Origin: Prostheceraeus crozeri
Lineage: Eukaryota; Platyhelminthes; Polycladida; Euryleptidae
Assembly: GCA_907163375.1 (NCBI GenBank)
Contig: CAJQUW010008697.1
Coordinates: 56,753-120,752, forward strand
Direction: 5' to 3'
DNA length: 64,000 bases
Shown here: piece after piece, positions 47,639 through 56,729 of the stretch
How the letters are laid out: each line of letters starts with the position of its first letter
Position numbering within the stretch: position 1 is the stretch's first letter
The notes under the pieces: model-generated
What the model saw: only the letters and a program-made list of their open reading frames with translations
Databases searched by the model: none
Told to the model about the DNA's origin: nothing
Made by a program: the position numbers and the translations under genes

Positions 47639-48034
47639 TTATGGCATGTATTTCAAAAGGTCTTCATCGTCAATATCGTCCCAGAGTCTGGCTTCACATA
47701 GATAACAAAAACAGTTCAGTTGCTTTAATCGTTCTTCCACTGCGAGCCTCACTTTGTCAATATACTCCCACTCCTCCATAGTTCGTGGCTGGGAGTTAGG
47801 GGTGTACCACTCCCATAATTGGTGGAGGAATTTGGTGCTGGTGATCTCCATCACATCGTCAGTATCGTACTGGAGATACTTCCACCTCACGCCTGTTAAG
47901 TCGGGACACTCCTTCTCACATACACTCTCTTCGTTGTCCGCTGGTAATAACACCTTCTCTACCTTCGTTGGAGCGTTTGGTGTTGAGGATGGAGAAGAGA
48001 ATTTTGTGTTTGGTGTTGTCGGAGGGCTTGTCAT
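47639..48034 (-). CDS. Unknown Polinton protein (131 aa)
   Basis: ATG at 48034, stop overlapping an AATAAA-like signal at 47639. The N terminus is Ser/Thr/Pro-rich (residues 1-25), followed by acidic and Trp/Tyr-rich sequence with GVRWKYLQYDTDDVMEI and a C-terminal CFCYLC cluster that could bind metal. It is divergent to POLB and shares its upstream region, which has a central TATATAT and two CCAAT boxes. The function is unknown. Confidence 0.6.
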   Translation of the reverse strand: MTSPPTTPNTKFSSPSSTPNAPTKVEKVLLPADNEESVCEKECPDLTGVRWKYLQYDTDDVMEITSTKFLHQLWEWYTPNSQPRTMEEWEYIDKVRLAVEERLKQLNCFCYLCEARLWDDIDDEDLLKYMP

Positions 48035-48091
48035 GTTGACTGTGAATAATAACTTTGAAATGGTTTCTAATTCTTAAGTATCAACAAGCAA

Positions 48092-48140
48092 CCAATCAGA
48101 ATGAACAGCCAATGAATGATGAATATGAAAGTATATATGT
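48092..48140. promoter_or_regulatory. Likely bidirectional promoter between the 131-aa gene and POLB
   Basis: CCAAT at 48092 and 48109 and TATATAT at 48132 form a host-like RNA polymerase II promoter for POLB. The TATATA core is self-complementary and may also serve the minus-strand gene at 48034. Confidence 0.5.
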
Positions 48141-48311
48141 AAAGTGACATTCGTGTCATTTCACTCTGTCTTTGAGACGCATAAGTGAACTGTTGTCTAG
48201 CGAATTCTGTTATTATTTGAGGCGTACAAGTGAATTCCAAATTTGAGACGTATTATTTGAGTGAAGTCTCTATCTTGTTGAAGTATCAAGCTTAAATATA
48301 ATTTCGTTGAA

Positions 48312-51095
48312 ATGGTAAGTTGAAAATTTCTTCACTCATCTCCCTCAAACGTGTGGCTAATAGCATCTTCCTCAATTTCAGGTATCAACTTCATCACCAA
48401 CACCCTCCCTTCTCGAGGAAAGTTTAGAGTTGTTGAGTCAAGGTAGGTTGTAACAATACACTGAGACTTGAACAGAGATGAAAGAATGATTTCTCTTTCA
48501 GGTGATGTGAGTTCCAGCTCAGGACTCTCGCGACAAGGCGACGAGTGGGAATGTGCCGACTGCGGACATATGTTTACAAGGAAGCACAGTCTCCTTCGAC
48601 ACATCAAACAACGTGTGTGTCAACGCAAAGCGGCGTCAATCTCCGGAGGTGAAGTTGATTCTGACGATGACATCTCCTTTCCTTGCGATTTGTGCCCTCT
48701 TTCTTTTGATAGTCACTTTCAGCGATCTTCGCACAGACTTCAACACACGCATGCAAATGATCACTACACCAACGGTACCTCTACCATCTCCCTCATTAAT
48801 GTTTCACATAATAATTTAGTACGCGACTACTGCATGGAGTCCAATACTCAAATAGTAGATTTTCCAGAGTGGCTCCTTCAAAATTCTAACATTATCGAAG
48901 CGCTCTTCAACAATTTAGACAATTTTAGAATGAAGGCGCTCATCTACCTTAAACTAAAATATATTAAGATAGATTTTCAAACGGGTCAAGTGACGGAGAG
49001 AATACAGTTTCATGTTCCTTCCTCTTCCGCAACCGAAGTTGTAGACTGCGAGTCTTGGCTAAATTTTCACATTCAATGTTTAAAATCAAATGTAGATAAA
49101 TTCAATCAACGCGACAGCGCTCTCATTTTTGATGGTGTGGACTCAGCCATATTCAAAATTTCCCTATTAGAAAGTCATACAGCTCGAGGCACATTTAAAC
49201 TACCAAAAACGTTGTATAATAAGAAAGCTGTCATCAATGTCGATTGTAAATCACAGTGTTTCAAATATGCAGTCCTATCCATCCTTCACTATAATGATAT
49301 CAACGCGAATCGAAATCATACCTATAGCTATAGACAGTGGGAGGATGAACTAGACTTTGAAGGTTGTGATAGTGACAACATGAAAATCAAAGATGTAGAA
49401 ACGTTCGAAAAACATAATCAGATTAAAATTGTCGTTCACGTGTGGGAGAAGGGGTTGAAGGGTGCCCGCTATAATTCACGTTCAACTTGTTATGAACGTG
49501 TAGTCAACCTCTTATTAGTAAAACAAGATGATAGCGAGGAATGGCACTACTGTGGTATTCCCAAAATCTCTGGCTTGTACACTCACTTGGGGCACTCTAA
49601 AAGAGGTGAACATTTTGTATGCGACCGCTGCATCCGCTCCTTTTGGAGTAAAGATAAATTTGAAGCTCACTATGAATGGTGCAAGCGAGGTAAATTACAA
49701 ATGGAACGCATGCCCAAAGATAAAATATTTTCACATAGGGATAATGGTGACGAATTAAGTCCCCTGCGTGTCATTTACGCAGACATAGAATGCTACATTG
49801 ATGATATCATCCACAAGCCAGCAGCCATATCTTGCTATGAAGTATGGCATGACCACTTTAGGAATAGACAAAACAAAATGTATACTTGGCAAGGTGAAGA
49901 TTGCATTTCAAAATTTCTAGAATATCTCGATAAAGCTGCTAAATTTCAACAATCATATGATTCCCAATTGCAGCGTAAGTCACTACATATGTCAGATGAA
50001 GACAAACAAAAATTTGAAAGTTGCACATCGTGCCCTAAATGTCATAAAACGTTTGATGACGATAAAATTAAGAAAGTGCGTGATCATGATCACATCACTG
50101 GTAAATTTAGAAACGCACTCTGCTCCAAATGTAACTTTTCACTTAGGTTGAGACGTCGTGTACTACCCGTCATTTTTCATGACTTTGAGGGCTATGACAG
50201 TCATATGCTCATAAAAGGAGGGTTGAGCCAGATGAAATCGTGGCAGTTTAATGCAATAGCACAAACGAGAGAAAAATTCATGGCAATGACAGCAAAAGTA
50301 CCAGCAGATAAAACTAAAGAAAATAAGACAGTCTTCTTCGAAATAAAATTTTTAGATTCATTTCAATTCATGTCAGCGTCACTAGCTTCTCTCGTTCGAA
50401 ATCTCAAGTTTCTTCCCCATAGTCAAACTTTGAAGAAACACTATCCAAACTTAACGGATGAAATAATCACTCGCAAAGGAGTCTTTCCTTATGCGTATTT
50501 TAGATCAATGTCTAAACTAAATGAAACAACCCTTCCTTCCATTGACAAATTCCAAAACGATTTGACGGGTGAAGATTGTCCAGTAGAGGACTATGAACAT
50601 GCTCAAGAGGCATGGTTAAAATTTGAATGTAAAACGTTTGGCGATTATATGATCGCTTACTTAGAATTAGATGTCATTTTGCTGGCTGATGTCTTTCAGG
50701 AATTTCGACGAGTGGCATTAGAAGAAGACAAATTAGATCCTGTCCACTTTGTCAGTCTACCAGCCATGTCCTTTAAATCAGCCTTTAAAATGACTGGTGA
50801 GACCATTCATCTCTTACAAGACCCGGAGATGTATAATATATTTGAGCGCGGAATACGCGGTGGTCTCACATTTGTAAATAAACATCATATAAAATCTGAA
50901 ACAGTAGGTGATGATCATATCCACCTAAAGTACTATGACCAAAATAATTTATATGGCAGTTCACTGTCTAAACCACAACCTCATTCCGAGTTCAGTTGGT
51001 TAAATCAAGATGAGCTTGAGTATTACTCCAACCCTTCAAACATACTGAAGATTCCAGATGAAGGTGATTGGGGATATTATTTTGAAGTGGATTGA
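48312..51095 (+). CDS. POLB: DNA polymerase B (protein-primed type), N-terminal and exonuclease part
   Basis: Exons: 48312-48314 (only the ATG, before GTAAGT), 48382-48442 (after TTTCAG, before GTAGGT), and 48502 onward (after TTTCAG); all join in frame. The protein starts MVSTSSPTPSLLEES. Near residues 40-100 are two C2H2-like fingers (CADCGHMFTRKHSLLRH; CDLCPLSFDSHFQRSSH). Near 450 is Exo I (YADIEC), near 530-565 an endonuclease VII-like zinc loop (CPKC, DHDHITG, CSKCN), near 575 Exo II (FHDFEGYDSH, with Asp where Asn is usual), near 740 Exo III (YLELDVILLAD), and near 830 polymerase motif A (YYDQNNLYGSSL). The enzyme replicates the element. The frame stops at 51095, one base out of step with the rest. 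Confidence 0.9.
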
Positions 51096-52285
51096 TTTAT
51101 CCAAATAGCATTAAAAATAAAACTGCTGATTTCCCACTCGCACCTGAATCTGGTGAAGTGACTGAAGATATGTTTTCACCATTCATGTCACAATTTCATA
51201 ATAACTTAACAGAGTGTGGACAGCCAAGGTACAAACCATGCCGCAAACTTTTACTCACCCAATATGATAAGAAAAATTATCTCGTACACTTCTGCATACT
51301 AAAATTCTATTTAGAAATGGGCATGCTTCTAAAGTCAGTTCACCGCATTATCAAATTTAGACAGAAAGCCTTCCTCAAACCCTACATAGATAGTAACAGT
51401 CAAAAACGTGCACTCGCCCAAAATAATTTTGAAAAGGATTTTTATAAATATAAGAATAACAGTCTTTTCGGAAAGACCATGGAGGATGTTAGAAAACGTA
51501 TGAACTACAAACTAGTCGTTGATGAACAAAAATATCACAAATTGACCTCATCACCTCTTTTCATTGATAGAGACATCATCGATGAGGATCTTGTAGGTGT
51601 TAAAATGATAAAATCAGAAGTTGAGTTGTGCAAACCCATCTATATTGGGCAAGCCGTTTTAGATTATTCCAAGCTTGAAATGTATCAACTCTTCTACAAA
51701 ATATTAAAATCATGCCCTCCCGTAAAAGAGGTTCGCTTGCTGGGTGGTGATACAGATAGTTTCTTTTTAGGAATTACCACTCAAAAAGATTTAAATTTTA
51801 ATGAAGTAGGCAAGTCATTAGAAAAATATTTCGACACATCTAACTACAATCCAACTCATCCACTCTATTCCATACAGAATAAAGCCAAACTTGGTTGTTT
51901 TAAGGATGAAACAGCAGGAAAGGAAATAGATGAAATGATTCTCCTCCGTCCTAAAATGTATTCCATGAAATTAAAAGAATGTGCAGATAGTATTAAGCGT
52001 GCTAAAGGTATATCAAAATCCATTGTTCATAAAATGAAACATCGCTCCTATAAGAAGGCCTATAAAAATAAAAATATAACGTTTGTCAATATGACAATCT
52101 TAAAATCTCAAGTTCATACTGTGAAAACGTACACGTTCAAGAAACGAGCGCTTTCAGCATGGGAGGATAAGAGGTGTTGGATAGGACATAACACATCTCT
52201 TCCACATGGACATCCTGACACAAACATACCACCACCCAAAAGAATAAAACTCACGCTACCACATTCAGGAGATGTATTGACATAA
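51092..52285 (+). CDS. POLB: DNA polymerase B, C-terminal palm part in shifted frame
   Basis: This continues POLB in the -1 frame: LIYPNSIKNKTADFPLAPES follows directly on the EVD at the end of the first part. Motif B is KNNSLFGKTMED (Lys and Tyr/Phe-Gly site) at about 51450 and motif C is GGDTDSFF (catalytic Asp pair) at about 51750. The C terminus is basic with a KKR stretch. No canonical slippery heptamer or strong pseudoknot was seen at 51088-51095, so a one-base deletion or assembly error is likelier than programmed shifting. The gene converges on the minus-strand structural genes and ends before AATAAA at 52444. Confidence 0.88.
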   Translation: MIYPNSIKNKTADFPLAPESGEVTEDMFSPFMSQFHNNLTECGQPRYKPCRKLLLTQYDKKNYLVHFCILKFYLEMGMLLKSVHRIIKFRQKAFLKPYIDSNSQKRALAQNNFEKDFYKYKNNSLFGKTMEDVRKRMNYKLVVDEQKYHKLTSSPLFIDRDIIDEDLVGVKMIKSEVELCKPIYIGQAVLDYSKLEMYQLFYKILKSCPPVKEVRLLGGDTDSFFLGITTQKDLNFNEVGKSLEKYFDTSNYNPTHPLYSIQNKAKLGCFKDETAGKEIDEMILLRPKMYSMKLKECADSIKRAKGISKSIVHKMKHRSYKKAYKNKNITFVNMTILKSQVHTVKTYTFKKRALSAWEDKRCWIGHNTSLPHGHPDTNIPPPKRIKLTLPHSGDVLT

Positions 52286-52435
52286 TCAACTTTAACTCAG
52301 TATTTCGATGTTGCTTTTTGTAGATATACATGGTTGTTTTATGTATCGCATGAGATCGTTTCTTCCTTGTGAATATATGCCTACAGTTAGCTCATTCCCC
52401 CTATATCTGTGAAAAGACTTTTTCATATACATATT

Positions 52436-52449
52436 TTTATTTCAATAAA
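52436..52449. terminator. Back-to-back polyadenylation signals
   Basis: AATAAA at 52444 serves POLB on the + strand. TTTATT at 52437 is the same signal for the minus-strand gene ending at 52512. The two convergent units end within about 15 bases of each other. Confidence 0.6.
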
Positions 52450-52511
52450 CATATCACAATGACTTCACTTTGTTTTCCGAAACACTAAAGTTACGAGGGA
52501 TTTAGTATCTT

Positions 52512-54014
52512 TCACATGGATGCACTCTTGTAAACCATTGGTAATTTTGATAGTAATAGAGGGTATAGTTTGTTTGACGACGGATGATAGAAAATAGATT
52601 CAAACATCTTCTCGACTATTCCATATGAAGCGTCTTTATCATGAATGAAATCACGTAAAATGTATTCTTTTTTCTCACCAACAGAAATAGGTAGAATCAA
52701 ATCACTTTGAATGTAAAGGTGCTGTTCATGTTTATCAAGTGTCATTGGTGTTTCTATACCAATCGTATGCGCAGCAGCAAACACTGTTTGTAGCATTGTA
52801 AAACCAAAGAGTTTTTTCAAATTTTTACTCAATTGACATTGAATGTCATCACCCAGTCTCAGAACAACGCGTTGATTTTCAATTGAAAACGAAATGTGGT
52901 GTGTCTTTACATCATATTTACTTTTCATCACATGCTTCAACTTCTGTTGTATATAAGGATTTACTACATGAATGAAGCTTTCAACTGTATGATATAGACG
53001 CGGCATTATATTGATAGCAACTTTAGATTCTTCATAAGACTGGTAAATTTTCTTGATGCGATCGCCATAGATGTCCACCCACCATTCATCATTAACTGAA
53101 TCAGCTTTAGTGTGATATTCATGAGAAGCATACACCACACCGCTTCCAATAATAGGTGTATAATGTCTTACAAAATGACGCAAGGTTGGAGAGAAATAAA
53201 CTGTAAGTTTGTCATTATATTTCTGAATAACCAACTTATTTTTGTTCGCCATAATTTTCTCTCCATACTTCTTACCCACAGTCTCATTCCATCGTTTTAC
53301 TAACTCAATAAGTGATAAAGGTTGAACACCACGCTTTCTCAAAATGATGCGTTCTTCGCATTCTACAACATCTTCATCAAATATTTTAAATCTATAATGA
53401 AATTTGTTGATTCGATTTGAATAAACATTTTTTACATTTGCAGTAGCAATTGATGTTAGATGTAGTCCATGACCAAAACCAAGATGTGGATAGAATTCAT
53501 TATCCAACCTCAGCGTAAGACCTTTAGTAAAAGAATGAAAGCGGAGGAACTGTCTCCCACTCCAATGATAGATAGTAAATTCATAAGCTTTCTGATCCTT
53601 ATTCTTCATGATGGAAGTATTACCACTGTTGAATGCCTTAATAATTTTCTCATTCCCAAATGGTTCATAAGAATCTGATTTTATCTGAATCCATTCATAG
53701 TTCCACTTTCCATCTGATGTTAAATTGTATGGGAACTGAAATGCATTATTCATCGTTATTCCATCATGGGTGCGAGGAGTCAATATCATTTCTTCCAAAT
53801 CATTCACATTCTGAATATTGCTATCATAGCAAATACTAGAAACGCCAACCTCCCATTCACCTTCTAAATGCAGTGGGCGATTTAATTCTACTCGATAGTC
53901 TGATGGTTTATTTTTGGGAAATTTATTCATAGAAGCATTACTGGGCAAGTAGATTAGAAACGAGTCCTTATTTTCACTTTCCATATTATTCACATTGGAA
54001 AAATATATTAGCAT
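52512..54014 (-). CDS. Polinton structural protein with WEVG motif, copy 1 (500 aa)
   Basis: ATG at 54014 or, 30 bases later, the Met of MESENKDSFLIYLPSNAS, which is closer to the family start. The N terminus carries LPSNASMNKF, then DYRVELNRPLHLEGEWEVGV. This FxLPSNxS...Y.V.L..P..L.G.WEVG.....Y arrangement recurs in Polinton proteins, probably capsid-associated; I cannot say which virion part it forms. About 465 residues of beta-rich sequence follow. The upstream neighbour (54024) is a paralogue ending nine bases before this ATG. An ATGCAAAA motif lies two bases before the start codon. Confidence 0.7.
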   Translation of the reverse strand: MLIYFSNVNNMESENKDSFLIYLPSNASMNKFPKNKPSDYRVELNRPLHLEGEWEVGVSSICYDSNIQNVNDLEEMILTPRTHDGITMNNAFQFPYNLTSDGKWNYEWIQIKSDSYEPFGNEKIIKAFNSGNTSIMKNKDQKAYEFTIYHWSGRQFLRFHSFTKGLTLRLDNEFYPHLGFGHGLHLTSIATANVKNVYSNRINKFHYRFKIFDEDVVECEERIILRKRGVQPLSLIELVKRWNETVGKKYGEKIMANKNKLVIQKYNDKLTVYFSPTLRHFVRHYTPIIGSGVVYASHEYHTKADSVNDEWWVDIYGDRIKKIYQSYEESKVAINIMPRLYHTVESFIHVVNPYIQQKLKHVMKSKYDVKTHHISFSIENQRVVLRLGDDIQCQLSKNLKKLFGFTMLQTVFAAAHTIGIETPMTLDKHEQHLYIQSDLILPISVGEKKEYILRDFIHDKDASYGIVEKMFESIFYHPSSNKLYPLLLSKLPMVYKSASM

Positions 54015-54023
54015 ACTTTTGCA

Positions 54024-55421
54024 TTAACTCTTCATTCGGAAATGGAGTGTGATACTTGTCACAGCATCTTTATGAAAAGGAATCAACGCACCAGCATCGT
54101 CATAAATTGCAATATTAATTTGTGGGAGGTAGTTTGATTTCAGCTTTGTATAATGCACTTTCTTGAAAGTATGCTCAGATAAAATACTGCAGCTTTTTGG
54201 CTGGTATGGTATCATTGCTAGCAATGGAGCTTCAACATCTCCCACACGTACATCTTCACCAATATTAGAATATATCTGAAAATAGTTAATACGACGCGAT
54301 AGCGACATGTCTGCGCTAGCTTTGGTTACAGTACCACTTTTAAAGATATTTTGATCAAAACCCAAAATGTCCATTAGAGTTTTATCCATAATTAGTTCAA
54401 TACCTTTTCCACTTATAGTGAGAGACAAAGTACCTTCTTTTTCAGAAAATGAAATATGTTGCTCATTAATCACTTCATTTAAATAATCTACAACCAATTT
54501 AACCGAAGTAATAATGCGAGGCATCAACACTCTTGTTTCATGTAAGATACCACCTAAAGGCTCTACACACTTTCTGTATAAAGATACGGTCCATTCTGTA
54601 TCAAATTGATTTGACCTTTCACATGGTAAATGTTGCATATCAGATTTTCCATGAACAGCTGCAGAACGATGTCGTAAGAACTGATGAAAATCTTTTGAAC
54701 AAACTAATACTAGATCATCATCATTTAATTTGCTTATTGCAATATGATTAGATGATTTAATATAAGTCAATGTTGCCACTTGTTTGCCATCAACTCGAAG
54801 GAGATAATTAAATTTCTTCAATAATGTTTCAGGAGTCATGTTTGTCTTTCTTGGCTTAATCACAATCTTCTTCACCAACGTCTTCTCATTTCTTGGAATA
54901 AGATCTACATAATAAGCTTCCTCTCGATATATTAACTGTTTATGACCACTTATGTGGTAATTAACGTTAAAATTATCATAGCTTGTTAAGGCGCTAGCGA
55001 GGTAACCTAAATCATTTCTTAAACTTGGACTTAAACCAACAATCCAATCTTTCTCAACTACATGATGTACATAATTATAATCATCATTGTGCGGAGTAAA
55101 TTGGACAATATGTTTACTCGCTTTATTCAAGAAATCATATATAAACTTTTTACATGATAAGAGATCTTTCTTTGGCCACTGTGGAATGTATACTCGGCAC
55201 CCCTTTTCACATTGATAAGCAGCTGTACGCCTCATATTAATAGTCATCACCTCATGATCAAAAGTATAGACACAGTTGCTATAAACAAGTTGAGTGACAC
55301 CCACTTCCCAATTTCCATTTAGCTGTTGTGCATGATCAATGGGAGTAGAAAAGAGTGCGGCTCGATTACTAGTAAATCTCTTTGTAGCCGCATTGCTAAG
55401 CAAAATATGATAAAACGACAT
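54024..55421 (-). CDS. Polinton structural protein with WEVG motif, copy 2 (465 aa)
   Basis: Start at ATG 55421 (MSFYHILLSNAATKRF). The longer frame to 55442 would need a TTG. The N-terminal block LSNAA...FSTPIDHAQQLNGNWEVGVTQLVY matches the block of the 52512 protein, and both share the later pattern of repeated beta-like segments (for example SEKEGTLSLTISG against SIENQRVVLRLGDD). The pair is an old tandem duplication. ATGCAAAG lies about 21 bases upstream of the start. The gene is divergent from the PC4-like gene at 55457, with only 35 bases between them. Confidence 0.7.
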   Translation of the reverse strand: MSFYHILLSNAATKRFTSNRAALFSTPIDHAQQLNGNWEVGVTQLVYSNCVYTFDHEVMTINMRRTAAYQCEKGCRVYIPQWPKKDLLSCKKFIYDFLNKASKHIVQFTPHNDDYNYVHHVVEKDWIVGLSPSLRNDLGYLASALTSYDNFNVNYHISGHKQLIYREEAYYVDLIPRNEKTLVKKIVIKPRKTNMTPETLLKKFNYLLRVDGKQVATLTYIKSSNHIAISKLNDDDLVLVCSKDFHQFLRHRSAAVHGKSDMQHLPCERSNQFDTEWTVSLYRKCVEPLGGILHETRVLMPRIITSVKLVVDYLNEVINEQHISFSEKEGTLSLTISGKGIELIMDKTLMDILGFDQNIFKSGTVTKASADMSLSRRINYFQIYSNIGEDVRVGDVEAPLLAMIPYQPKSCSILSEHTFKKVHYTKLKSNYLPQINIAIYDDAGALIPFHKDAVTSITLHFRMKS

Positions 55422-55456
55422 TTTTATATTGCTAATCTGCAACTTTGCATAACATC

Positions 55457-55813
55457 ATGAAGACTTGGATTTTGGACTCTCTACAATATATCAGAGTTGA
55501 TCGTGATGGAAACGTACATTTCAAAAATTCTCATGGTCATACATCAAGAGGAATTACATTAACATGGCGACAATTTGTCAACCTCAATGATATCATGAGG
55601 GATTTGGAATATTTTGAAACATTAAGATTCATCTCCTTGGGTGATCAAGTTTGGCTTCAACATTACAGAAATGAAATTCAAATCTACCATTCTCATTCCG
55701 CAAACTGTTTCTCATTTCGCAAATACAATTGGGAGAAGTATAGAAGATATATACATCGCTCCATCATGACATTTATTCGTCGTGAGTTCATCGCCCTACT
55801 ATGCAAATCTTAA
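55457..55813 (+). CDS. Small basic protein, possible PC4-like, copy A (118 aa)
   Basis: The ATG at 55457 is preferred over the upstream TTG. The sequence WILDSLQYIRVDRDGNVHFK, then GITLTWRQFVNLNDIM, resembles the ssDNA-binding PC4/p15 core (short beta strands, then KGISL..eqw..L). A second similar half follows: LGDQVWLQHYRNEIQIYHS ... FRKYNWEKYRRYIHRSI. It may therefore hold two PC4-like units. It lies next to a paralogue and to a TBP-like gene, which suggests a transcription role. The PC4 assignment is tentative, as overall similarity is weak. Confidence 0.55.
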   Translation: MKTWILDSLQYIRVDRDGNVHFKNSHGHTSRGITLTWRQFVNLNDIMRDLEYFETLRFISLGDQVWLQHYRNEIQIYHSHSANCFSFRKYNWEKYRRYIHRSIMTFIRREFIALLCKS

Positions 55814-55835
55814 TCAGACATGACTACCACACATC

Positions 55836-56114
55836 ATGAGTTGGAAATTAGATTCCCTACAACGTATTGAAACGGATCATGATCGAAACGTCTATTTCAA
55901 AGATTCAACTGGAAATGTGAGAATAGAGTTTGCTTTATCTTATCGTCATTTTCAATCTCTACATCATATCATGAAGGACTTGAAATACTTCTATATGAAA
56001 AGACATTCACGCATTGGAAATCGCATATGGTTGCGCGTCAACAAACGGCGAATTCAACTCTATCATTCCCAACTCCATACTAACTTCACATTTCATCAAG
56101 GTACTTGGGAATAG
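55836..56114 (+). CDS. Small basic protein, possible PC4-like, copy B (92 aa)
   Basis: ATG at 55836. It is paralogous to the gene at 55457: WKLDSLQRIETDHDRNVYFK, LSYRHFQSLHHIMKDLKYF, then IGNRIWLRVNKRRIQLYHSQ and TFHQGTWE. It ends earlier than copy A, directly before the TATA box of the next gene. ATGCAAAT (55801-55808) lies 27 bases before the ATG. Same tentative function as copy A. Confidence 0.55.
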   Translation: MSWKLDSLQRIETDHDRNVYFKDSTGNVRIEFALSYRHFQSLHHIMKDLKYFYMKRHSRIGNRIWLRVNKRRIQLYHSQLHTNFTFHQGTWE

Positions 56115-56122
56115 TATAAAAG
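56115..56122 (+). promoter_or_regulatory. TATA box of TBP-like gene
   Basis: TATAAAAG starts at the base after the stop codon of the previous gene and lies 36 bases before the ATG at 56158. It is the best-matching TATA box in the element. Confidence 0.75.
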
Positions 56123-56157
56123 GAAGGTACATCGCTCAATTTACTCATTTTTTCATC

Positions 56158-56703
56158 ATGAAGCGCCATCGCTACACCATCGTCAACATTCTCCGTCGCT
56201 TCAGACTCTACACCAAAATCGATCTCACAACATTACACCAACAGCTTCCAAACAGCAAGTATTACCCGGGCCGTCCTCAAATGTTAGTGGTGAAGATGAA
56301 CAATTCACGGAATCTTCAACTTTTCCCAAATGGGACTGTACAGATTCTCTGCGCCCTTTCTCATTCATCGGCGCAGTCAATGCGCTTAGAGCTACAGAGA
56401 CTACTACGTCGGATATGGAAGAGGGAGAGGTGTGTGATGTCGAATCTGACTGTGGACAATATGGTGATCTCTACTCAATTGAGTGACAGTCTATCATTTT
56501 TGAAGATTCGTACCAGCAGTTACAATTTGTGTTATGAACCCGAACTTTTTCCTGCAGCTCTCATTAGTTGTTGGTTACCTGTGCATGTGGCAATCTTTCA
56601 TAATAGTAAAGTGATCATTACTGGACTAAAATCTCATGTACAAGCAAATGTGATCCTAGACTATCTCATTGAGTATGTACGTACCCAGCGGATTGTAAAA
56701 TAA
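56158..56703 (+). CDS. TATA-binding-protein (TBP)-like protein (181 aa)
   Basis: ATG at 56158 after a TATA box; the longer frame to 56014 overlaps the previous gene. The 181 residues match the size of the TBP core and hold two TBP repeats. Repeat 1 (about 8-90): IVNILRRF, KIDLTTLHQQLPNSKYYPGR, LQLFPNGTVQI, then an AQSMRLELQRLLRRI helix. Repeat 2 (about 95-180): LTVDNMVISTQL, CYEPELFPAALIS, VAIFHNSKVIITGLKS, then the NVILDYLIEYV helix. Three of the four DNA-kinking Phe positions of TBP look kept (LF-PNG, ELFP, AIF); the one after YYPGR is replaced. It probably directs polymerase II to the TATA boxes of the element. AATAAA overlaps the stop. I know TBP-like proteins from large DNA viruses but not as a standard Polinton gene. 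Confidence 0.85.
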   Translation: MKRHRYTIVNILRRFRLYTKIDLTTLHQQLPNSKYYPGRPQMLVVKMNNSRNLQLFPNGTVQILCALSHSSAQSMRLELQRLLRRIWKRERCVMSNLTVDNMVISTQLSDSLSFLKIRTSSYNLCYEPELFPAALISCWLPVHVAIFHNSKVIITGLKSHVQANVILDYLIEYVRTQRIVK

Positions 56704-56729
56704 AAAACAATTTTTCCAACATGATGTTT

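Noticed and set aside
51088..51095. Programmed -1 frameshift in POLB
   Set aside because: No X XXY YYZ slippery heptamer and no obvious downstream pseudoknot. A one-base loss is simpler.
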